Positions 10,151 to 24,104 of a stretch of DNA of 64,000 nucleotides are shown here, piece by piece. The translations under genes and the position numbers were made by a program. Location of the stretch: NCBI GenBank assembly GCA_029204225.1, contig CM055111.1, positions 2,302,421 to 2,366,420 of the forward strand, written 5' to 3'. The notes under the pieces were generated by a model that made no database searches, was not told where the DNA came from, and saw only the letters and a program-made list of their open reading frames with translations. Every line of letters starts with the position of its first letter. Position 1 is the first letter of the stretch. Origin of the DNA: Diphasiastrum complanatum (lineage: Eukaryota > Streptophyta > Lycopodiopsida > Lycopodiales > Lycopodiaceae).

Positions 10151-10199
10151 GCTTTGTTAGTAGAATCAAGATCTGTCTGACCAGTTGTTCTACATGAGC

Positions 10200-10965
10200 A
10201 ACCAGACAATTTTGATCTAGGGATTCAACTGCTGAATAACGACAATGACTCGGACAATGAGTCAGAACCTCAATGAGTCAACCCACTTAAAGGACCGAAG
10301 TTCAACCCAGAAGGTCGAACATGTCCAAACAGCCTCCATCTGGATTTATGGATGATCCGGTCTGCTACTTTGTGCAGGAACCAACCACCATTTCTGAGGC
10401 ACTGTCTACTCCCGATGCTGACCAGTGGAAAGTAGTGATGGACACCGAATTTGATTCTCTTATGGAGAATCAAACACGGACACTCACTGAGCTACCAAAG
10501 GACCAAAACCGAATTTCGTGCAAATGGATATTCAAGGCGAAGTACGATGCTAAAGGAAGGCTAAATCGTTATAAGGCCAGGCTAGTCGCCAAAGGCTTTT
10601 CCCAGATTTCAGATCTGGATTATTCAGAAACCTTCAACCCAGTTGTCAAACATGCTTCGATCCGCCTACTCCTCTCATTTGCAGCCGCAACGAATCTTGA
10701 AGTCCACCAGATGGATGTCCAGACCACTTTCCTCAATGGAACCATCGAAGAGAAAATCTACGAACTCAACGGCAAGCAACAACACCTCATATGCAAGATC
10801 CACAAGGCGCTCTACCGGGTGAAATAGTCACCCATAGCCTGGTTCTAGAAGATCAACGCATTTCTGATAGAGAATGGTTTTATTTCAAACTCAGCAGACT
10901 CGAATGTCTACTTCAAGTCTGTATCAGATTACTTCATCATCATCACTCTCTATGTTGATGATAAA
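10200..10965 (+). pseudogene. Ty1/copia RT N-terminal half
   Basis: From 10321 the frame reads the integrase-RT hinge (TTISEALSTPDADQWKVVMD), RT fingers (CKWIFKAKYDAKGRLNRYKA, RLVAKGFSQ) and palm (VHQMDVQTTFLNG), then stops in ALYRVK near 10827. Further on, ITLYVDD of the catalytic box is visible at about 10950, after which homology ends. Upstream (about 10200-10320) is acidic hinge sequence with a stop. A shorter, very similar fragment is at 22644-22960. Confidence 0.9.
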
Positions 10966-10979
10966 GAAATTTGTAATGA

Positions 10980-13900
10980 TCTATTGTAAGAATGTTATTT
11001 TTTGTGCTTTTTGGTATAATTTGGATATTAACTAGAAAAAAAGAACTATGATTTTGGCCTAAAAATAGGTAGTATGGAGAATAACAAAATAGTAACTGTG
11101 TTTTAGCTCAAAGTCCAAAACAAATGTCATCGTGTTATAGAAAGAAAGGCTCCTTGTGATTGGCCCAAGCACCCAAAGTCAAATCCTTAAGCCAATTACC
11201 TTTTTCTACTTGGATGAACTTTTTTTTCCTTCTCTTTCAAAACTTCACAAATTGCCATTTTATTTTGGTATGGCTATGACTCTAATTCCTACTACGAGTT
11301 GTGATGGCCTTACATACATAGGATGTCAATCAAGCATGCCATTATGAATAGTTGTAATTCTATACTTATTACATGGACAAGGAATGTTTCCCATAATTCA
11401 TGGACTCATTTCGTAAAGCTTTTTTTATTGTGAGGCATTTCAAGAATCTAGCAATAACACATAAATTCTTGTGTGCTCATTATGCTGCAAGATTTTGACT
11501 CCAAGGGAGCATTCCATTTTCTCTTCAAAGACAAACTAGCAAGTCCTTTGTAAAGAACTTAACTTTTTCTTCTCGACAATTTGTGCTCTTTTATTATGTT
11601 TGTGAATGATAATCGCCTCACCTGTTTTCTTCATACATAATAGACCTTTGATATTCGCTCTAGTCCTTTTTTCTCTCTCTAAATATATCATCCTAGCACA
11701 CCTATCCAAGTTGTTGTGCTTGGTCATCTTTCTGATGCACAAAGAAATTTTTTTGTTTATCTAATCTAGCACATGTTGTCATTGACGGTACTTGAAAATT
11801 ACAAAATTTATATACTAAATTTAGATGTTATTTTGATAACTATTCATTCCAACCATGTCTAACTATGGCTAAAAAAAGATATCTTTGGATGATAAGCACA
11901 TACATAGCTAGTTTTTTAAGGAGTACATTTGTGCAAATATTTCAACATGTTATGAGTATTTTAGCACTTTGTTGTGATTTGGAAAAGGCATCTTCTAAAT
12001 CATACTTGCAAGCTATGAATGAAAATTATTGAAATATCTTTTTCTGAATTCTTTTTGTAAATTCTTCATATGTTCAATCAATATAATTCTCGCTTCTTGA
12101 AAATATGAATATCAAAAAATTTGTTGATTAGCACTAGTCAACCCATCTAGGAATACTATGGTCATCAAACATATGTGAATGTACTTGCTTATAGACTTGG
12201 AAAAAAAATGTGGTTACTCATGGAAATTAAATGCTATTGTCAACCAATATCTAGAGATATTCTCTTCAAAAGAATAAAAGTCAAAGTAACATTTCACAAA
12301 AACTTTAACTTTGAAAGGCTTTTGCATATCCTAGTAGGTGAAACATTAGTCCATGCATCAAGTCAACTTTTTAATGGTTGATAAGTACCATAGAAAAAGA
12401 TGATGCATGATTGAGCTGCAATATTCATTCATATGATAACAAAAGGTTGATGTATCTATTCTTTCTAATCATCATCATCATTTTTTGAAAAGTAAGAAAG
12501 ATAGTGGAAGCCCACTAGATACTCTTCCCAAGGAGAGAAAGCACGCATATCTTTCATAATACATCATAGGCTTGTTTGATATGTCAGGAGATTGCACATA
12601 CATCTATGTTGGTGAATTCTCTTGGAGTGCTGGATATTCGCATGCATCACTTGATCTTACTAGGTTTTACTTCTAATAAGTCAAATTAGTATAACATAAT
12701 CAAATCATTGCAAACTATAAAAAAACGAGCCTGATTGTTTTCTTATGTTGCAATTTGTACAACCCTATTTGCAATGTTGACAATGGTAGTTTGTCAAAAA
12801 CTAATCTTTTATTTAAATGAAAACTAGCAAGTTTGCCCACAAAGTTGTAAAATGAAAAATTTAGAACGTTTTGGCCAACCCATTATTTCAAGCTTTGTAT
12901 ACTTAGATTATCTATGTTATCATCCACATGGTAGAAGTTGTAACCAACTAAGAAATTAATTTGAAATGTGAAGCCTAAAAGAAGTAGCAAACCTTATGTC
13001 ATTTTTTTATTATTAGATATGACATTAACACGTGTCTTTCCCTATCATGTGGTAGATGATTTGTGTTGTGTAGTCTGGAAGATTCAAACTCAATCATCAA
13101 CTTTAGGCTCATAAGCATGCTTGATTTATTTCTTGAACAATTGTATCACCTCCAACCTAATGGCTCTTTATGTGACAACTACATCTTTCTCTTCATCATA
13201 TCTTGATATATATAGTTATTAAATCATATAGGTGAAATTAGTCATAAATGCCAAATCAAAACTTGCTCCTATTATTGTTTATCATTTTAGGGATGTTAAA
13301 GATGAGCAACTTAGAATGCTACCTAATGTTAGTGAATAACGTGTTAAAATTCCAGATAGAAGTTTAAGCATTTGGTTTTCATTTTGAGGTGGTTTACGTG
13401 TTGCATAACCTTACATGATTGGCGTCCTCCTTACGTAGTGCATCAAGCTATGTTTTAGTGCGATTCATAGTTGCTAGATCTTCATTACTAAATTTGTTTG
13501 AGTCGATAATCCAATAATCTAATACTGTATCTAATATAGCATAAACACTTTTTCTTTTTGAATTGCAAAAAAAACTCATTTTACACTAGTGCCTAATATT
13601 ATATCCATCTATGTTGGAAATATTTTTGAAGTACCGTAAAAGTTACCAATGAGAAATACTAGCGAATTCTATATGTGGGTGTGATGTGTTGCATATTAAG
13701 ATATGATATATGAATTTAAACACATTCTAGCTTGATATAAGCTCAATCACTTTGCAAGTGTGAAGGTTTATTTTATTATTTCTTCATAGCTCATCTAATA
13801 ACCTTCCTAATGAATTAACTTTTGACTTGAATTGATACATCTCAATGATTAGTGTGTTGACCAGAAAACTTACATTCTAAATATACTAGTTATGTGCTCA

Positions 13901-15653
13901 AGTTTATGCTTGATAAGTGTCAAACAATTAGGAGAAGTCATGAAAGTACCAAATCTAAAAAATTGCTAGTAATGTACTTGGAATATTTGCAATATTACAT
14001 AGGCCTTGCTACTTATTTTGTAGTACTGATATTTTGTTTAAACTATTAGCTAGCATGATTTGATACACATACAATAGCATGTTAACATTTAAGGGCGAGA
14101 TTAAGCCTTTAAGTTAGCAATAAGATTACTCTTTAACTTTCATCAACGAGTTACGATTGCAGATTTTAATACCACCATAAAAACATTATGGTTTGAAAAT
14201 TTTTATTCAAACAATTGCATAAATTACTTATTCATATAAATGAATAAAAGAAACTCATTATTGTCATCTTTTTTATATTTGAGTAGCCGCTAAGACTTAT
14301 ATGGAGAATAACGGGTCTTTACTCGAGGCTCATTGTATTTCATGAATTTTCTAACCATGTACTTGATTAAGATCACATGAAGTCATTAATAGCTGTTAAT
14401 ATTATACTAATCATATTGGCTTAACAAGATTATCACAACTTATTCATTTTGTAGATTATAAGGCATTAGACAACGAGATATACTTGCACTCGTATTATAC
14501 CTATGGACATAGTAGTCAAATCATCAGGCTTTTTCATGATGGTGCACATTGTTACTCGCATGGATTAGCATGCTTTCAAACCATGTTATGATATAATGTA
14601 CAATGCTATTTCTAGTTATTTTAAAGCTTTGAATCAAAGCATGCAAATAAGATATCACAATTAAACATATGCTTAAGGTTGTTGTCAATATTTTGTTATG
14701 ATTTCAAGGCATATCAACAATGTGCACTTGAGCAATTAGATATCATTGCCAAAGATATGGTTATAGTTATCCTTACATTGTCAAATTGTAGCCTAGTTCA
14801 CCTTTTAAAGTACCAAGTAATACAAACTCTTCACAAAAATAAGTACACTTATTCCCAACCTCTCTAATTGTTTAAGCTTATACTAATATTGTAAAAGATG
14901 TTTACCAAATATGTTTTCTACCACTCTCAAACTCATTCACTGTAAAAATTTTTTTTTCCAATTTTAATTTGCTAGCATGAGCTTCATAAAAGTCTTGCCT
15001 CAAGTTCTTGCCATGGATTCAATTTTTAGATGTACTGCCTTCTAAATCCTTGAGAATTGAGGTTGTTATACAGGCAATTCAATTTTTAGATGTACTTTTT
15101 GATTACTATGGATTCTATATTTTTGTATATCTAATATTTTAATAAATGAGTGAGACTCAGTATTGGAGTCAAGAAAAAAGCTCATTTGAATTCATATATT
15201 AGAGATGCATTGTTTGGAGGGCAAATTTCTCAAACCTTGGTTATTGAATTGGTGAGTTATTTGAAAGATATCTTTTAGTACCTTATGCTATGTGGGTCCA
15301 ATTTCTAGCTAGCTTTGGATAAGGACATTATTTGGAATAAAGCTTGTTTTATGCTTTTTTCCATCAAGAACAAAGCATGCACTTTCCAAAATCTGGTTTT
15401 GAAGGATTCTCTGAGATTTTATGACTTTTCAAACTCTAATAGAAAAAATAATCATCCTCGAAAAAACACCTTCAACACCCAAAAAATTTTGGTGGCAAGA
15501 AAAATTGAAGTTGCATGTCAAAATCTAACAAATTTATAGAATGTATGAATTCTACTAGAGTTCTAATTCTCAACCAACAACCATTCAACCCAAGCATAGA
15601 TGAATAAGAACTAGTCACTAATTTCTTGACGAAGGTCAAAGTGGTGATTGACC
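10980..15653. other. 4.7 kb AT-rich sequence with no recognisable gene
   Basis: Both strands are rich in stops. The open frames present (up to about 70 codons) show no family motif, and I see no exon series, RNA gene or LTR termini. It may be old, heavily mutated repeat DNA. Confidence 0.5.
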
Positions 15654-15885
15654 AATTGGGAGCCATCAATGAGCTTGTTTTCAAGGTGGATAGGATGAGT
15701 GTTATCATGAATGTTTATTGCTATCTAGTGACAACTTTGGTGGTGAGGAAACATAGACTGACTTCTAAGAATTGGGAGCCATCAATGAATTTGTCTTCAA
15801 AGTGGATAGCATGAGTATTATCATGAATGTTTATTGTCATCTAGTGACAACTTTGATGGTGAGAAAACATAGACCTACTTTTAAG
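15654..15885. repeat. Two-copy tandem repeat, about 116-bp unit
   Basis: AATTGGGAGCCATCAATGA starts at 15654 and again at 15770. The units stay aligned through GTGACAACTTTG and AAACATAGAC, with scattered substitutions. No coding role is apparent. Confidence 0.88.
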
Positions 15886-16095
15886 AATTTTTTGGCATCT
15901 TATTGCAAAAACGTCAATGCCAAGTTTGCATTGTGAATATTTAAAAGGTATTCTACATGTACAATCACCTTCATGTCTCATGTTTTCCAAGTATTGTGAG
16001 TCTTGACTACAATGCAATGTGGTGACTAAATAGAAATGTGTGCTTTATGTTGTGCATATTTGAAAGGCTTTCAACAATTCTCTATTTTACAGTGC
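15886..16095. other. Unannotated spacer
   Basis: Short non-coding stretch. No motif seen. Confidence 0.4.
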
Positions 16096-16108
16096 CATCC
16101 TTTATTTG

Positions 16109-16184
16109 CTTCTTGGTTTTCAAGGGGAGGCTCGAACTTGGGACCAATGAAACTTTGGATGCCAAGGTAACCAACCCCTTGGGT
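16109..16184 (-). mobile_element. 76-bp tRNA-like/SINE-head insertion with 13-bp target duplications
   Basis: The 76 bases are flanked by perfect 13-bp direct repeats CATCCTTTATTTG (16096-16108 and 16185-16197). On the minus strand the insert contains a pol III B-box-like GTTCGAGCC and a CAAGGGG ... CCCCTTG pair that could form an acceptor-like stem. Size and TSD length fit retroposition of a tRNA or a truncated tRNA-derived SINE. An intact A box and full cloverleaf are not evident. Confidence 0.6.
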
Positions 16185-16197
16185 CATCCTTTATTTG

Positions 16198-18565
<2,368 letters not shown>

Positions 18566-18865
18566 AAAGATTTGAGATCCATTAAGATCCAAACCTACAA
18601 TTGATCTTTGGTTACAAAAAACAAGCAACTCACCAATGTAGAAAAATCGGCATCTACACTAAGAATGAGATGCAAAGATCTTGATCAAACATGAACTAAA
18701 ACATAAAATATTGTTGTCCGTACAATAATAGTACCCTATTGTATTTCACACATGTGGATATGAAAATAGCATTTAATGAGCATTCTACACATAGAATTGC
18801 AAGATATCACAAGTATAGTGAACCAATGGATAGTAGAACCCAAGAGAACCATGTATAAGCATGAA

Positions 18866-18868
18866 TGA

Positions 18869-18949
<81 letters not shown>

Positions 18950-18964
18950 GAGAGAGAGAGTGAG
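18866..18964. repeat. (GA)n microsatellite
   Basis: About 95 bases of GA with two TGAG interruptions near the right end. It lies within the probable reverse-strand copia LTR, downstream of its TATA box. Confidence 0.97.
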
Positions 18965-18989
18965 TGATCCCTCTTCCCACGAGTTACAT

Positions 18990-18998
18990 CCTTTTATA
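18990..18998 (-). promoter_or_regulatory. TATA box of reverse-strand copia LTR
   Basis: Minus-strand TATAAAAGG lies about 270 bp inside the LTR, followed by a CT-rich tract. Position and sequence suit a retrotransposon core promoter. No expression evidence is available. Confidence 0.5.
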
Positions 18999-19264
18999 GC
19001 AGGTCCAAAATCTAAATTGCCACTTGGTTCCCCTCCATAATGAAAAACCCTACTATTTTTGGGACTAGATTCAATGTACCCAATATTCAAATTTGAATCT
19101 ACTCGAACTCGACTTCTACATTTCCCACACTTTCAAAAAGTGTTTATTCAAATATTTTAGACTAATATAACTTTGGAAAGTCAACCTCTAAGTCTAATAT
19201 GAAAATTGGCCTCAATTGCCAAATATACAAATATGACCAAAATAGACTAAACTAGTTGAATTTC

Positions 19265-20420
19265 TCACACTTCCTCTTCAACTAGTTTAAGCATAGACTT
19301 TGATAACACTCCAATTGAAGTCCTATGCTTCATGAACAAGTCTTTTCCCAATGCTTTGGTGAAGATATCAGCTACACATTCCCTTGAAGACACATGTTGA
19401 AGCTCCACCTCCTTTGCAATGACTCGCTCCCTCACAAAATGATATTGTATCTCAATATGCTTGCTCTTAGCATGAAAGATAGGATTGGATGCCATTCTTT
19501 GGGCTGATTGATTGTCACAAAAGATGATTGGGCTCTCTGAAAAATCCAGCAAGTGAAGATCCTTGATCATCCTCTTGATCCATACCATCTCCTTTGTGCA
19601 ATGTGTAAGAGCTTTGTACTCGGCCTCACTAGATGACAATGAGATAGTGGCTTGTTTCTTTGACATCCATGATATAGCTCCATCACCTATGAAAATAAAA
19701 TGAGTACTAATGGATTTCCTATCCATTATATCTCTGGCATAGTCCGAATCTGAAATCCAAACAAGTTAGGTGATAATCCCTCATATAATATGCCAAAATC
19801 TTGAGTTCCAATGATGTACCTCAAAACTCATTTTCCTAGCTTCCAATGCTCCTCACTAGGATCTTGCATGAATTGACTCAATTTTCCAACACAATAGCTT
19901 AGATCTAGTCTAGTAATGGTTAGATCGATGAGTAAACCAACTAGCTTCCTATAGAGAGTAATGTCCTTGAAGGATCTTTCATTACCTCTTATAGTTAGCT
20001 TTACGTGAGACTCCATAAGTGTATCAGAAGCTTTTGCATCTACCATATGAAATCTTTCTAGAATAGATTAGCATACTTCTCTTGACAATGAAAGTAGATT
20101 GAGAAGATCCAATCACTTCTATTTCTAAGATGTAATGCAGATTACCAAGATCATGCAGCTCAAATTCCTTCTTAAGAGCACTCTTGATATCCTCCACATC
20201 TTGATTGTCTCCACCACTCAAGATGATATCATCCACATAGATTAGCAAGATGGTAACATCATTTCCAACAAACCTATAATAAAGTGAGTGATCATACTCA
20301 CTCATAACAAAGCCTTGAGAAAGTAAAAAAGTGTTAAGCTTGGCATACCAACTCCTTGGTGCTTGCTTAAGGCCATACAAACTCTTTAGTAGTAGACACA
20401 CTCTTTTCGGAAAGTCATGT
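19265..20420 (-). pseudogene. Ty1/copia RT and RNase H, reverse strand
   Basis: In minus-strand order: KSLYGLKQAPRSWYAKLNTF, the catalytic LIYVDDIILSGGDN, ELHDLGNLHYILEIEV, a frame change near 20040, a decayed TRLDLSYCVGKLSQFMQ, then RNase H with DRKSISTHFIFIGDG, SWMSKKQATISLSSSEAEYK, FHAKSKHIEIQYHFVRERVI and VADIFTKALGKD to the stop at 19265. RT fingers and the first palm motif are missing because the RT is fused to gag/protease at about 20400. Confidence 0.92.
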
Positions 20421-21254
20421 GTGAACTTGCTCCACTATCAATCCACCATGGATCTAGATCTCCATCATTAGAAAGCATACATGAAGACATCACAAAAGCA
20501 TCATCATTTGCAACTTGAACATCCAAACCATCCTCATCAAGAGTAAGATAACCTTGCTTATCTCCTTGATCTCTCTTCTTCTTGTAGCACTCACTTGCAA
20601 AGTGTCCTTTGATGCCACAATAGAAGCACTTGAGCTTTGATCTATCCTTCTTTTTTCCCTTGATAAACATAGCCTCCTCTCCAACTTGAGATGTTGATGA
20701 AGATCCACCTCTTGCTTGAAGCCTATATTCTTCATTGATCAAGATCTCTTGAATATCAATCAAACTTGGCAAAGTCTTTTGAATAGCAAGACCTTGAATA
20801 ATGCTAGCATGAGAAGAATAACTTGAACAAGCTCTCATTCCTTAATGCTCTCATCAATGCAAACTAACTCATCATTCAATGCTTTCACTCTCAAAATAAA
20901 TGTATTTGGACTTTCTTCATTATTTTGCAAAGAAGAAAAGATTTGCCTTCTTAGAGTCAAGTACACTCTAGAACTAGACTTGGATTCATAAAGCCTCTTC
21001 AATGAATCCCAGGCATCCTTTGATGAAGTACTCTTACCAACCTCTTTGAGAAGCTCATTGGTAACATTCATCTTTATCATATGTAAACCCTTCTTGGCCC
21101 TCTTGTCATACCTCATTTGATCTTGTTGTGTTGTTGGTCTCTCCTCCAAACCTGCAACAATATCCAAAACATCATATATCTCAAGAAATGATTCCATCCT
21201 CACTTTCCACAATGAATAGTTACTTGAGGTAAGCCTATCATGGATCTTGCACAT
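20386..21254 (-). pseudogene. Ty1/copia gag, zinc knuckle and protease start, reverse strand
   Basis: Starting near RLTSSNYSLWKVRMESFLEI, two overlapping frames encode gag (KEVGKSTSSKDAWDSLKRLY, SLQNNEESPNTFILRVKALN), a CCHC knuckle CFYCGIKGHFASEC, and WWIDSGASSHMTFRKE with the canonical DSG protease motif. The protease is cut after about 20 residues and the DNA continues directly into RT. The gag start is fused to an RT fragment (21255 onward). Confidence 0.92.
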
Positions 21255-21585
21255 TTTTCTAAGCTTGCAAACACTACAGAAAATATCAGGTCTAGTTATG
21301 GTTATCCACATTAAGGAACCAATAAGTTGCCCCTATATTAAATCTACTGAGTAATGAAAGAGCTTACTTAGATTGAAAAATGAAGACATAATCTAAAGTT
21401 CTAAGTACTTCCATACCAAAATGAAGTGCAAATGACCGAGATCTACCATCTTGAATTCCTTGGATAGATCTTGCTTAGTTTTCCCACTCCCTTCTAAGTT
21501 ATCTCCACTAAGTATGATATCATCAACATAAAGTAGCATACAAAATGTCTTTTTCACTAATCTTATGTACGACCTATTGGGAATC
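21255..21585 (-). pseudogene. Second Ty1/copia RT fragment fused to gag
   Basis: The minus strand reads LLYVDDIILSGDN, KEFKMVDLGHLHFIL, then after stops QLIGSLMWITITRPDIFCSV-CKL, and passes without a break into gag (KIHDRLTSSNYSLW). RT C-terminal sequence upstream of gag is the wrong order for one element, so this is a recombination product between two copies. Confidence 0.85.
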
Positions 21586-22106
21586 TAATGAGGTTGGTGG
21601 AATGATGTTGGTCGATTTCTCATTGCATGTATTAGAATGTCAAGTTTGAAGACTTGGCTAATTTGACCTAGTTCTGACTTTGAAGTTGCTAGAATTGATA
21701 GAGGTAATTACATAGCACAAACACAAAGTCAAAATTGTTTGGTTGTAGAAACGTGAGTCAAAAAGTTTAGAAAAATCTATGAAAAGTAGCCAGACAGAAT
21801 GATAGAGAAAGCATAACATGCACACTAGCATTATTTTTAATGCAATAAAATAATTAATTGATTCAAAAAGTAAAGAATTACAAGTCAGGTGATTTGAAGA
21901 GAGCACAAGATAATTGCGATAGTAATTGCATGCTCAAAACTAACTCTTAGTTCTATAATTTCAACGACGATTCAAAAATCATTCATAGCTTATTCAGACT
22001 ATGTTTGAATTTAATCGGTGATAAAAACATCCATTGTGTTTGATTATTAATAAATAATTTGATTATCATCATTAGCATTGTCAACAACCTATAATGTACA
22101 TTTGTG

Positions 22107-22146
<40 letters not shown>

Positions 22147-22643
22147 GGCATAGAGACATTGAGCTTTCCAATGTGGATCTTGATTGAAACAATGGATGTC
22201 AATGTCCAAGTAGTTAGCAGGCACATATGTCACTATCTTGGTAGGTGACAGTAGTGGTTGTCGTTATCTGGACAAATGGTGACGTAGCTATAGTCATTGC
22301 CAAAGTAGTTGCACAATAGTGGGAGTGGCTAGTATACTTGACTAGCTTTGAGTGGCACCACATTAATAGTCGAATTCAATGATTTGTCGATTTGAGTTGA
22401 TTCGACGAGTCAAGGGGTGACAAGTGTTTGAAGGTTTGATTTGACGATTGGTCAAATCAATCATTCAAGCATTTGTGGATAATTTGACTCTTTCGAGTCC
22501 TTTGATCGTTTGACTTGACTCCCTTGACAGTTTGACTGTTGCATATACCTTTCTTCCAATCCCGTGTATTTCTGTAGACTTTGCAACAATATGAGTAAAT
22601 ATATAACAACATGAATGGATCAGGAGAAGGAAAATAAATCCCT
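21586..22643. other. AT-rich spacer with (CA)n and a TTGAC cluster
   Basis: No gene is supported. A (CA)n run lies at 22109-22144. Between 22409 and 22536 eight TTGAC/GTCAA pentamers cluster (W-box cores). The 82-codon frame at 21658-21906 has no recognisable motif. Confidence 0.5.
22109..22144. repeat. (CA)n microsatellite
   Basis: About 36 bases of CA dinucleotide. Confidence 0.97.
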
Positions 22644-22960
22644 ATGTCTACTCCTGATGCTGACCAGTGGAAAGCAGCGATGGACACCAAATTTCATTTT
22701 CTGATGGAAAATCAAACATGGACAGTCACTGAGCTGCCAAAGGACCTTCCATGTAAATGGATATTTAAGGCGAAGTACGATGCTAAAGGAAGGCTAAATC
22801 GTTACAAGGCTAGGCTAGTCGCCAAAGGCTTTTCTCAGATTCCAGATCTGGATTATTTAGAAACCTTCAGCCCAGTTGTCAAACATGCTTCGATCCGCCT
22901 ACTCCTCTCCTTTGCAGTCGCAACAGATCTTGAAGTCCACCAGATGGATGAAGCAAAACT
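22644..22960 (+). pseudogene. Ty1/copia RT N-terminal fragment
   Basis: It encodes STPDADQWKAAMD, CKWIFKAKYDAKGRLNRYKA, RLVAKGFSQ, SPVVKHASIRLLLSF and VHQMD, nearly identical to 10380-10720. It then breaks off at the first palm aspartate into unrelated sequence. The hinge lacks three residues relative to the 10.4-kb copy. Confidence 0.9.
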
Positions 22961-23022
22961 AATTGTTTCGGCCTCAACTGTAGCTAACAATTTTTAGGAT
23001 GCGAAAGCATGCATTGTTTTGT

Positions 23023-23185
23023 AATTGTCACATTTTTTAGAAAGCAAAAAATGCGAAAAATGTGACGTATGCAAAACTTAGTGTATTTTACACATCTAAG
23101 CACATTTCTGCAATTGTCGCATTTTTTGGGAAAGTGAAAAATGCGAAAAATGTGAAACTACGTGTATTTTCGCACTTAGGCTCAT
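23023..23185. repeat. 89-bp tandem duplication with internal inverted repeats
   Basis: AATTGTCRCATTTTTT begins at 23023 and at 23112. In the first unit GTCACATTTTT (23027-23037) pairs perfectly with AAAAATGTGAC (23056-23066). The second has the related CGCATTTTT / AAAAATGCG. It could be a decayed foldback element. Confidence 0.8.
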
Positions 23186-23199
23186 TTTAACTATGGATA

Positions 23200-23391
23200 G
23201 AGGAGAATGTTTCTTTTTAGTCTACTCCATATTTCTGAGAATACCCCTTGGCTACCAATCTGGCCTTGTATCACTGAACATTTCCATCCGATTTCAAATT
23301 TAGTTTGTGGATCCATTTGCAATCCACAATTTTTCTTCCTTCTGGTGGTTGCTCCAGTGTCCATGCTTCATTCTTATGCATTGAGTCGATT
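23200..23391 (-). pseudogene. Reverse-strand Ty1/copia RT fingers fragment
   Basis: The minus strand reads IDSMHKNEAWTLEQPPEG, CKWIHKLNLKSDGNVQ, then a stop, YKARLVAKGYSQKYGVD. It is cut at 23391 by the LTR of the forward-strand family A copy, which evidently inserted into it. Confidence 0.85.
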
Positions 23392-24092
23392 TGTGAAGAA
23401 TTGCCAAAAATTGGCAAATCTAGCTTGATCAAAAACCATGTAGAATAGTGTAAATTGTGTACACAAGTGGGTCCCACACATGTGAGGCCATGATGCCACA
23501 TGGGAAACCCATCCTAATGTAGGTTAGGTCAAGTCAAGAGAGTTGGTCATGTCTATTTGGTGGTCATCCCTACTTTATAGGACCTACACCTAACTTTAAG
23601 GTGAAAATTTGACCAACTAGCTACCTACCAAGCATAACTCTAGGAAATAGACTAGGGTTTCATTTTAGGTCAAGGAGAGTGAGTTAACTTCCTTATTACA
23701 TGCTGGAAATCCACCTAACTTCAAGAAGGAAGTCGAATTTGCTATGTATTCCCTCTCTCCATAGTGAGAAGATAGAAAATTTTGGGAGCTCATTGGCAAT
23801 CTCAAGCTAGTTCACTATGTACATTGAGTTTTTGTGATCCAAATGAAACCAAATCAATTTCTACTTGTTTCTCAGGTTGAAGGACGTACTAAAGCCTGTA
23901 GTACACACGTGTGGGCTCGGATTTCAATGTTTATCAATGCTTTTGATTGTTAATGCTTGTTGTTTGTCAAATTGCCAATCTAGATCAACTTTTTTGTGTC
24001 TAGTTTTTTGATAGATTGTTAAGCAAGCATCCAATCACTCTTGTGGATATTTTGTAGATCCATTTATGGTCCTAAAGTACAGTACTTTCACA
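23392..24092 (+). repeat. 5' LTR of second family A element
   Basis: 701 bp, TGTGAAGAATTG to TTTCACA, followed at 24093 by TGGTATCAGAGC. It carries the TTGCCAA-AAA-TTGGCAA palindrome at 23401-23417. Confidence 0.95.
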
Positions 24093-24104
24093 TGGTATCA
24101 GAGC
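24093..24104 (+). other. Primer binding site, initiator Met tRNA
   Basis: TGGTATCAGAGC immediately after the LTR. Confidence 0.93.

Larger units (their letters stand above)
18785..19269 (-). repeat. Probable 3' LTR (partial or of unknown end) of reverse-strand copia
   Basis: The purine tract GTTGAAGAGGAAG (19270-19282, minus) is followed by TGTGAGAAATTCAACTAG, a typical LTR start. The same beginning, TGTGAGAGATTTCAACTAG, is seen at 38469. The far end is not determined, so 18785 is a minimum estimate. Confidence 0.6.
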
